From an uncultured Lachnospiraceae bacterium (lineage in GTDB: Bacteria > Bacillota > Clostridia > Lachnospirales > Lachnospiraceae): DNA of 64,000 nucleotides. Below are positions 58,325 through 64,000 of this stretch, in pieces (position 1 is the stretch's first letter; each line of letters opens with the position of its first letter). Under the pieces are notes generated by a model. It was not told the DNA's origin, did not search any database, and saw nothing but the letters and a program-made list of their open reading frames with translations. The translations under genes were made by a program, and so were the position numbers. The DNA lies in the NCBI GenBank assembly GCA_910589265.1, contig CAJUTQ010000055.1, forward strand, positions 1-64,000. The letters are read 5' to 3'.

Positions 58325-61300
58325 TCCATATTTCCTCCTTTGCCCTCTTTTTCACCACTCTTCTATACTCTCCGTCTTTTGCCTTTTCCAAGCTACATAT
58401 CCCTTTATACGCACAGTAGCGACAGGCATCCTTTGTCCCCATCTCATAAGGATTCCTATCTATCTTTCCTGATAATATTTCCCTTCCCATCTCCTTAATC
58501 TTTTCCCTTACAAACTGAGACAGTGCATCAAATTCTTCTAAAGAAAATGTGGAAGAATCCTTTGACAGGCTTTTATCCTTATTCCACCTTACAGGTATAA
58601 TGTCTGATCTTCCCGTCATTTTCCTGTCCATTTTTTCCAAGACACTGTTATCTTCATTTACCATCCCTTTCATGCGAAGCTTGGAAGCGATTTTCTTCTC
58701 AATCCCTTCTACCTCCTCCCCTTCTTCTATATCTACAAGTGGATCTTCAATATGGTAGTACAAAATTCCCCCAGGAAGCACCTTTTTTTCTGGATGAGCC
58801 TTTTTTTCTAACTCCATAGCTGCCCTCATATATACCATGAGTTGAAGCGAAAGCCCTTGAAATATTTCTTCCAGGCTTAAATCCTTTTCTCCTGATTTAT
58901 AGTCTATAATCTTGACATAAATATGCGTTCCATCTTCCAGTATGTCTATTCTGTCAATCCTTCCTCTTAAATGAATTTCTTCCTCCTCAGAGAGAGGGAT
59001 AATGGACGTTTCCATTTTCTCTTCCCCTGGAAATTCCACTTCATATGCTTTTGGAACGAAATCCCCTCCTTTTGCCTGGGTACAAAGAGTTTTCACTGCC
59101 CTTAATATAATTCGTTTCATACGAATTCTCATATATTCGTTTCTTGCACTGCTTCCCAATGCATCTTTATACTGCTCTGAACTGACTCTTATGGCCTCCT
59201 CTGCCAGCTCCTCCGCCTCTTCTTCGGGAAGTTGAAACCAACTATAATCCCTTTTGTACAGTTCTCTAGAAAACTGCTCCAGACAGTCATGAAAAATTGT
59301 TCCTAAGTCTCTCGCCTCTAAAGAGAACATATCCCGTTCCTTTAAAAATAAACCATAGTTTAAAAAATGGGAATAAGCACAGGCAGCATACTTTTCCAGC
59401 CTTGTGACACTGTTTTCCAAGACCTTCCCATACAACCCCCTTGCTACTGCTTTGCTTAAGCTGTCTGTTTTTTGAAATCCCAACACATTTTCTGATAATT
59501 TTTTCAGCCACTGTCCATACTGAGAAGAACGGTAATACCAAGCATAGAGTTCCCTTTTGTCCTTATCTAAGCTATCAAAATGATGTAAATCATCCATCAA
59601 ATAATCCAGTCCATCCTTTGGGGCTGTTATTCTGTTTCTATCTCTTGCCTCTAAAGACTCCATCATAGAAAGCTTAGGAAACAATCTTTTTATTTCTTCT
59701 ACAAGGCTGGAAGGGGAAGCAGATTGTCCAGCTCCATTTACTTTTGTATAAGAAAGGTATAAGCAGTGATCTGGCTTTGTCATATTTCTATATAAGTAAA
59801 GTCTTTGCACATAAGCTCTTTCCCTCAATGTAGGGGCAAGCTCCACATCTTGGGCTTTCAAAGCTTCTCTGTCCAAATCCGATAAAATTCCACCCTTGGC
59901 CCCAGTTTTTGGAACAATCCCCTCATTAAGCCCTACAAAAAATAGGATTTTCACATGATCAAACCGGCTTCTCTCAATGTCTCCCATAAGGATTTGATCA
60001 ACACTAAGAGGAATAAGTCCCACTTCTATCTCAGAAAATCCTGCATCCAAAAGCTCCCCATACTCCTTTAGGTTCATCTTCTCCTTTCCTAAAAGCTCCA
60101 CCATTTTATCAAACAAGTCTATAATCTCTTTATAAATCTGATGGAATTCCTTTTCTTTCTCCTTATTTCCTTCATGTGCAAATTGGCCCTCATACTTTGC
60201 CAAAAGCTCCTGTACTTTTGTCTGGCATAAAAATTCATAAAGGGATTTGGTCATTTCCTCTACGGTTCCTTCTCCCTTTTTTTCTTTCAAAGAGGAAAGA
60301 GGTTTTAGCATGGAAAGAATCTCTTCCCGAAACTTGTTGATAGCCTCCATTTCTTTTTTAGAATAGCCTTTTTTCGGCTTTCGAAATTTTTTACTCCAGG
60401 CCTTGCTTCCCCGGATTCCCTTTGATAATACAAAGTTCTCGGCCAAATCAATGCTCTCTTTATCCATGGTCCAAAATCCTGCCCTTGCAAAATGAAATAC
60501 CGACTCATAAGAGTAATCTTTTGTTACAATTCCAATTCCTGCCCTCAAAAACTCAATGACTGGATTGAGTAAAATCTTTCTGTTTTGATCTAAAAAGGAA
60601 GGAATATTGTATTTCTGAAACATTCTCTTTGCATAGGGGGCATAGACTTCCATGTCCCCACACATAATAGCAAAGTCTCTGTATCTATAGCCTTTCTCTC
60701 GAATAAGCCTTTTCATCTCTATGCATACTTGCCTTAACTCCTCCATAGGATTAAATGCAGTGAAAAGTCGGATATCTTCGGGATCCTTTTCAAAAATTTT
60801 GGATTGATAGCGAAATAAATTCTCTTCTAAAAAGGCAAGCCCTTCCTTTCCCTCAAAACGCTTTACAGGACTTTTATTCAAGTAAAGATCCTTTGCTCTG
60901 TCTCTCTGAATGCCTGCCTCTATAGAGAGACGTTCCAAAGAGAATATTGTCTTTTTGCTTAAAGCAAAAAGCTTTTGCTCCCCGTCTGCCTCATAAGGGT
61001 TTTCCCCAGCCCCTAATGTAATGGCCACAATGACTTGTCTGCACTGAGCAATCAACTGTCTTAAAAGCTTGTTCTGCACAGGGGTGAACCCAGTAAATCC
61101 ATCTAAGGCAATAACGCTGTCCTTTATTTTTTCTGATTTTGGCAAAGCATCACTAGCCAAGCTGAGCATTTCCTCAGATGTAGTATAATTCTCCTTTAAA
61201 TACTCCTTAAAACGATCATAGAGAATTTCAATATCACATAACTTACAGCGTAAAAGCTCCCTTGTCCCTGCACCTTTTTTTAACCGCTCCAGTTCTTTTT

Positions 61301-61706
61301 CTCCGATATTATATTGAAGAAACTCAGCAACAATGGACTTTACTTCCTCAATGTATCCAAGTCTTTTCAAATTTTTCCCTAGTACCTTCAATTCTCCTTC
61401 CTTCTCAGAAGCAATTTTCCTTAAGATCATGCTTTTTCCTATATCGTCCAGCACCATTGTCTCCTTTAAGCCTGTCTCCTCAAAGATACGAAAAGCCAGC
61501 CTGCCAAAGCTTAATACATCAATATTCAAGATTCCTTTTTTAGGATGCATACGGACGATTTCCTTCTGTGTGCTCATTGTAAACTGTTCAGGCACAAGAA
61601 TCATATACTGGTTGTTTGGATTTTTCTCTGCTTCTTCAATTATTTTATGATAGAGCCTATAGGTCTTCCCAGAACCAGAAGGTCCCAAATAAAACTGCAA
61701 TGCCAT
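58290..61706 (-). CDS. addB: ATP-dependent helicase/nuclease subunit B
   Basis: A 1,138-aa AddB. The start is placed at ATG 61706 (MALQFYLGPSGSGKTYRLYH), where the conserved N terminus with its Walker A motif begins; the frame open up to 61799 reads through a dispersed repeat and is not protein-like. The C-terminal nuclease motif is YVKIIDYKSGEKDLS, and the iron-sulfur cluster cysteines are one near YAACAYSHF and three in KDACRYCAYKGICSLE. AddB recognises Chi and holds the second nuclease. It leads the addB-addA pair. Confidence 0.95.
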   Translation of the reverse strand: MALQFYLGPSGSGKTYRLYHKIIEEAEKNPNNQYMILVPEQFTMSTQKEIVRMHPKKGILNIDVLSFGRLAFRIFEETGLKETMVLDDIGKSMILRKIASEKEGELKVLGKNLKRLGYIEEVKSIVAEFLQYNIGEKELERLKKGAGTRELLRCKLCDIEILYDRFKEYLKENYTTSEEMLSLASDALPKSEKIKDSVIALDGFTGFTPVQNKLLRQLIAQCRQVIVAITLGAGENPYEADGEQKLFALSKKTIFSLERLSIEAGIQRDRAKDLYLNKSPVKRFEGKEGLAFLEENLFRYQSKIFEKDPEDIRLFTAFNPMEELRQVCIEMKRLIREKGYRYRDFAIMCGDMEVYAPYAKRMFQKYNIPSFLDQNRKILLNPVIEFLRAGIGIVTKDYSYESVFHFARAGFWTMDKESIDLAENFVLSKGIRGSKAWSKKFRKPKKGYSKKEMEAINKFREEILSMLKPLSSLKEKKGEGTVEEMTKSLYEFLCQTKVQELLAKYEGQFAHEGNKEKEKEFHQIYKEIIDLFDKMVELLGKEKMNLKEYGELLDAGFSEIEVGLIPLSVDQILMGDIERSRFDHVKILFFVGLNEGIVPKTGAKGGILSDLDREALKAQDVELAPTLRERAYVQRLYLYRNMTKPDHCLYLSYTKVNGAGQSASPSSLVEEIKRLFPKLSMMESLEARDRNRITAPKDGLDYLMDDLHHFDSLDKDKRELYAWYYRSSQYGQWLKKLSENVLGFQKTDSLSKAVARGLYGKVLENSVTRLEKYAACAYSHFLNYGLFLKERDMFSLEARDLGTIFHDCLEQFSRELYKRDYSWFQLPEEEAEELAEEAIRVSSEQYKDALGSSARNEYMRIRMKRIILRAVKTLCTQAKGGDFVPKAYEVEFPGEEKMETSIIPLSEEEEIHLRGRIDRIDILEDGTHIYVKIIDYKSGEKDLSLEEIFQGLSLQLMVYMRAAMELEKKAHPEKKVLPGGILYYHIEDPLVDIEEGEEVEGIEKKIASKLRMKGMVNEDNSVLEKMDRKMTGRSDIIPVRWNKDKSLSKDSSTFSLEEFDALSQFVREKIKEMGREILSGKIDRNPYEMGTKDACRYCAYKGICSLEKAKDGEYRRVVKKRAKEEIWNDIHSRSAENH

Positions 61707-61734
61707 ATGCCATTCTCTTCCTTCCTGACAAGGG

Positions 61735-61825
61735 AGCAAAGTGGATAAGCCCACATCCGTTCCCCTCCCCAGCCCCTCACTTATGAGGAGCTGGCACACT
61801 TTGCTGCGCCCAGTGCGGTTGCCTT
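61735..61825 (+). repeat. Dispersed palindromic repeat, copy B
   Basis: This 91-nt unit is closely similar to 10569-10654 and lies in the same orientation. The outer arms AGCAAAGTG (61735-61743) and CACTTTGCT (61797-61805) are a perfect inverted repeat. It sits 29 bases upstream of the addB start codon, in its leader. Confidence 0.75.
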
Positions 61826-61877
61826 TCGTATACTTTAGCGCTTCATAGTAACAAGGTCTTTCCTATTGATAGAACAA

Positions 61878-61915
61878 ATAGCCGAAGAATCAGCCTCCTG
61901 CTGTTCTCCGGCTAT
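61878..61915 (-). terminator. Hairpin terminator after the glycosyltransferase gene
   Basis: On the minus strand ATAGCCGGAGAA pairs with TTCTTCGGCTAT (one mismatch) across a loop that has its own CAGC/GCTG stem; TTTGTTCT follows. It separates the glycosyltransferase from addB. Confidence 0.5.
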
Positions 61916-61922
61916 CTAGTCC

Positions 61923-62645
61923 CTATTTTATATCAAATACATTATATTTTAAAATACAATAAATTGCCCGCAGACCATCTTTAAAACCGATTTTCTTGCC
62001 CTGGGCATAACTTCTTGGATAATAGGTTATGGGTACTTCATAAATCCGGCAAAACCTTTTTGCAATTTTTGCAGTAATTTCCGGCTCAAAACCAAATCGT
62101 TCTTCCTCAATAGGTATGGACTGAATTAACTCTCTCTTAAACATCTTATAACAAGTCTCCATATCTGTCAGAGCCAGATCTGTAAATAAGTTGGAGAGAA
62201 AAGTTAAAAACTTATTCCCCATACTATGATAAAAATGTTTGATCATATATTTCTCACTTCTGGCATACCTGGAACCATAAACAACATCTGCATCTGCCCT
62301 TCCCTCTATAAAAGGCTGCACAAGTTTTAAAAAATCTTTGGGATCATATTCTAAATCTGCATCCTGTACAACGACAAGATCCCCTGTAGCCTCTTGAAAC
62401 CCTCGACGTAAGGCCGCTCCCTTTCCTCTGTTTACTTTATGATAGATGATCTTCTCTACCTTATGGCAAACTTCCGTCTTTAGAAGCTTTGATGTGCCAT
62501 CTGTAGAACAGTCGTCTACAATAATAATCTCCGTGTTTGGAATTCCACATTCTCTTATAGAATGGATCACCTTTTGAATTGTCTTTTTTTCATTATAGCA
62601 GGGTATAATAACGGATAATTTAATGTCTTTTAAGTCTTTTTTCAT
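61923..62645 (-). CDS. DPM1-like family 2 glycosyltransferase
   Basis: A 240-aa cytoplasmic-face glycosyltransferase of the dolichyl/undecaprenyl-phosphate mannosyl- or glucosyltransferase type. GT-A motifs are LSVIIPCYNEKKTIQKVI, IIIVDDCSTDGTSKLL, NRGKGAALRRGFQEATGD and VVVQDADLEYDPKDF (the DXD-containing metal site). It lacks the C-terminal membrane helices of GtrB-type enzymes, so it resembles soluble DPM1 forms. It would charge a lipid carrier with a sugar for export; sugar and acceptor are unknown. A consensus promoter with a palindrome in its spacer precedes it, and a hairpin terminator follows. Confidence 0.82.
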   Translation of the reverse strand: MKKDLKDIKLSVIIPCYNEKKTIQKVIHSIRECGIPNTEIIIVDDCSTDGTSKLLKTEVCHKVEKIIYHKVNRGKGAALRRGFQEATGDLVVVQDADLEYDPKDFLKLVQPFIEGRADADVVYGSRYARSEKYMIKHFYHSMGNKFLTFLSNLFTDLALTDMETCYKMFKRELIQSIPIEEERFGFEPEITAKIAKRFCRIYEVPITYYPRSYAQGKKIGFKDGLRAIYCILKYNVFDIK

Positions 62646-62694
62646 AGTAATCCTGCCTATGCCCTCTCTTCCTGTCCATATTTAATTAATGTAA

Positions 62695-62723
62695 ATTATA
62701 TCCACGTGGTATATACTTGTCAA
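62695..62723 (-). promoter_or_regulatory. Consensus promoter of the glycosyltransferase gene with palindromic spacer
   Basis: On the minus strand TTGACA (62718-62723), a 17-base spacer and TATAAT (62695-62700) match the sigma-A consensus completely. The palindrome CCACGTGG (62702-62709) lies within the spacer and could be an operator. Confidence 0.7.
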
Positions 62724-62841
62724 TGTGCTTTAAAAGAAAAAAATAAAAATTTCTTTTATTTTAATGATTTTTTCATTTTTCTCTTTTATAATAAAAACAA
62801 CCGTAAATATGCTTATTTGTAAGAAAGGATGAGGAACCAAA

Positions 62842-63234
62842 ATGATGAAAATGAAAAACTTAATTGCAGGCGTTGCTTGTGCTGCAGCCGTTTTTGCAGT
62901 ATTTCCTACAACTGCCGCTGCTTGGGATTATGAGGATATGATGGAATATCAAATGCTTGTTAATGCTGGAGTTATTCCTGGAGGAGCTGGCACTGGCGCT
63001 GCTACTGTTCCTACTTATACTGCTCCTACAGCAACTGCAAAAATCTCCTTTGAAAAGGCAAAACAAATTGCCCAGCAGCAAGCTCCTGGCGCTTACCTTG
63101 TAAAATGGGAATACGACTGGGACTATGGCGGACCTGTCTATGAATTTGAATTCAGAAAAGGATGGATTGAGTACGATATTGATGTCAGTGGAACAACTGG
63201 CGGTATTATGAAATATGACGTAGACTATGATTGA
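62842..63234 (+). CDS. Small secreted PepSY-domain protein
   Basis: A 130-aa protein with a signal peptide (MMKMKNLIAGVACAAAVFAV, cleavage near TAAAWDYE), an Ala/Thr/Pro linker and a C-terminal PepSY-type domain (ISFEKAKQIAQQQAPGAYLV, then the strand pair VYEFEFRKGWIEYDIDVSG and GGIMKYDVDYD). PepSY domains are thought to act as inhibitors or regulators of surface or secreted enzymes. GAGGA lies 6 bases before the ATG, a TATAAT is at 62787-62792, and a strong terminator follows, so it is a single-gene unit. Confidence 0.8.
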   Translation: MMKMKNLIAGVACAAAVFAVFPTTAAAWDYEDMMEYQMLVNAGVIPGGAGTGAATVPTYTAPTATAKISFEKAKQIAQQQAPGAYLVKWEYDWDYGGPVYEFEFRKGWIEYDIDVSGTTGGIMKYDVDYD

Positions 63235-63268
63235 TTCTTTTTTGAACAACTAAAAAAGTCTTAACAAA

Positions 63269-63299
63269 GAAACGCCAGGTTTTCCCTGGCGTTTCTTTT
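63269..63299. terminator. Terminator after the PepSY protein gene
   Basis: GAAACGCCAGG pairs perfectly with CCTGGCGTTTC, with a 5-base loop, followed by TTTTAT on the + strand and TTTGTTAAG on the minus strand. Confidence 0.85.
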
Positions 63300-63333
63300 A
63301 TAAAACGGATGAACAATTCATGCCGTTTGCTAT

Positions 63334-63531
63334 CTATTCGAATACGCACATCTCATAAAAAGCTCTCTTAAAGTCTAGGTGAGGGCCGTCTTCTGTACGT
63401 CTGTTCTTCTTTTTCCTTTCCTTTAAAGCATATGACAGCACCCCTTCATGAGGTATTTCCTTCTTATAAACAACCAATGCCATATCCTCTTTTCCCCTTA
63501 TTTCCTGCTCTCTTTTTTCTTGTTTTACCAT
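63334..63531 (-). CDS. Small hypothetical protein (65 aa)
   Basis: A 65-residue ORF with AAGGGG seven or so bases before its ATG. It is very charged: MVKQEKREQEIRGKEDMALV, then KEIPHEGVLSYALKERKKKNRRTE and FKRAFYEMCVFE. There is no signal peptide, membrane segment or recognised family. It lies alone between the PepSY unit and gatB, and its codon use is like the neighbours'. It may be a real small protein; the evidence is the ribosome site and the open frame only. Confidence 0.4.
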   Translation of the reverse strand: MVKQEKREQEIRGKEDMALVVYKKEIPHEGVLSYALKERKKKNRRTEDGPHLDFKRAFYEMCVFE

Positions 63532-63755
63532 TTCATTACCCCTTTCTATATCCCGCTAAGAAGCCAAGACTGTATTTTTGCCCCATTATACATTATATTT
63601 CCCTCCTTTTCTTTTTATGTCTTTTAGTTTAAATTTCTTTTTCATTTCTTTATGCTATTATACCCTTAAATTGTGTCCAAACTTTGTATATCATGTGAAT
63701 TATCTCACAACAATCTTTCCTTTTCCTTAAAATTTTCTGAGGAATTATAAACAAA

Positions 63756-64000
63756 CTATAAACCTTCTTTTAATCTTTCCTTTAAGAGTTGGGTTATTAT
63801 TTCTGGATCTCCTCTCCCCTTTAGGGCTTTCATTGTCTGTCCCACAAAAAAGCCCATGACCTTCTCCTTCCCCCTTAAGAAATCTTCTACAGACTTGGGA
63901 TTTCCTGCTATGACTTCCTCTACAGCCTTCTTAAGAATTCTTTCGTCCCGAACTGCCCTCAGTCCATTCTCCTCCACATATTTCTCTGGATCCATGTTCT
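63756..64000 (-). CDS. gatB: Asp/Glu-tRNA amidotransferase subunit B, C-terminal part (cut by window edge)
   Basis: The last 80 or so residues of GatB, which with GatA and GatC converts Glu-tRNA(Gln) and Asp-tRNA(Asn) to the correct amide forms. The segment is the C-terminal helical tRNA-contacting (YqeY-like) domain: AVEEVIAGNPKSVEDFLRGK, KVMGFFVGQTMKALKGRGDP, IITQLLKERL. The reading frame continues without a stop past base 64000, so the rest of the gene lies to the right of the window. The gene is transcribed leftward and nothing follows it for about 220 bases. Confidence 0.9.
   Translation of the reverse strand, partial: NMDPEKYVEENGLRAVRDERILKKAVEEVIAGNPKSVEDFLRGKEKVMGFFVGQTMKALKGRGDPEIITQLLKERLKEGL

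Noticed and set aside
61707..61799. 31-residue N-terminal extension of AddB
   Set aside because: Encoded by the dispersed repeat; conserved AddB sequence starts at 61706.
1..64000. CRISPR arrays, rRNA, tRNA genes and riboswitches
   Set aside because: I looked for regularly spaced repeats, tRNA-like cloverleaf segments and long structured leaders and saw none; intergenic leaders are mostly under 200 bases.

Overview
The window looks like a chromosomal segment of an anaerobic, low-GC Firmicute, most likely a Lachnospiraceae-type gut clostridium. Supporting signs are the AT-rich sequence with strong GGAGG-type ribosome sites, AddAB rather than RecBCD, GatB, NADPH-GOGAT, PdaA/PdaB-type spore polysaccharide deacetylases, and a glycyl-radical propanediol microcompartment joined to fucose catabolism. 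I cannot assign a species from sequence alone.

Layout. 1-1400: genetic debris (a frameshifted IS3-family element, a truncated unknown gene, the 5' piece of a group II intron). 1.4-7.5 kb: gltB-gltD glutamate synthase operon with a good sigma-A promoter. 7.6-11.8 kb: a secreted His-rich peptidoglycan-binding protein, a lone phosphonopyruvate decarboxylase, a membrane-anchored SGNH protein and a membrane-anchored MBL-fold hydrolase. 11.8-17.5 kb: a tightly packed legionaminic/nonulosonic-acid operon (LegB, PtmE-like, sugar formyltransferase, glycosyltransferase, LegI/NeuB, LegF/NeuA), preceded by a chemoreceptor gene; this suggests flagellin or surface glycosylation. 19.5-26 kb: three polysaccharide deacetylase genes. 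One of them is split by a 2,267-bp element that encodes a large serine recombinase.

26.3-52 kb: a complete L-fucose (rhamnose-type kinase) catabolic locus of the GRM5 microcompartment class. It has fucose isomerase, mutarotase, a RhaB-type kinase, two fuculose-phosphate aldolases, a glycyl-radical propanediol dehydratase with its activase, PduP, PduL, PduS, a Zn alcohol dehydrogenase, seven shell proteins, a sugar ABC transporter and a substrate-binding protein/LytS kinase/AraC-type regulator trio. Inferred flow: fucose is imported, isomerised, phosphorylated and cleaved to DHAP and lactaldehyde; the C3 arm runs through 1,2-propanediol and propionaldehyde to propionyl-phosphate and/or propanol inside the shell. 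52-64 kb: an orphan RACE-type corrinoid-protein reactivator, an unknown membrane protein, addB-addA, a DPM1-like glycosyltransferase, a PepSY secreted protein and the 3' end of gatB.

Most interesting point: the split deacetylase. An 8-bp direct repeat (ATCCACAT on the + strand) flanks the serine-recombinase element. Joining the flanks across one copy restores an uninterrupted PdaB-like frame reading QWDVDSLDWK, which matches the intact tandem paralogue (QWDVDSLDWK). This is the architecture of skin-type elements that are excised during sporulation, here in a different spore-wall gene, and it would be a testable new example. Other points worth a look are a 51-aa ORF just upstream of the recombinase (a possible excision factor), a deacetylase paralogue with altered catalytic motifs, a 46-aa ORF with a helix like a cargo-targeting peptide inside the microcompartment operon, and a pair of dispersed ~90-bp palindromic repeats, one of which supplies the end of a coding sequence.
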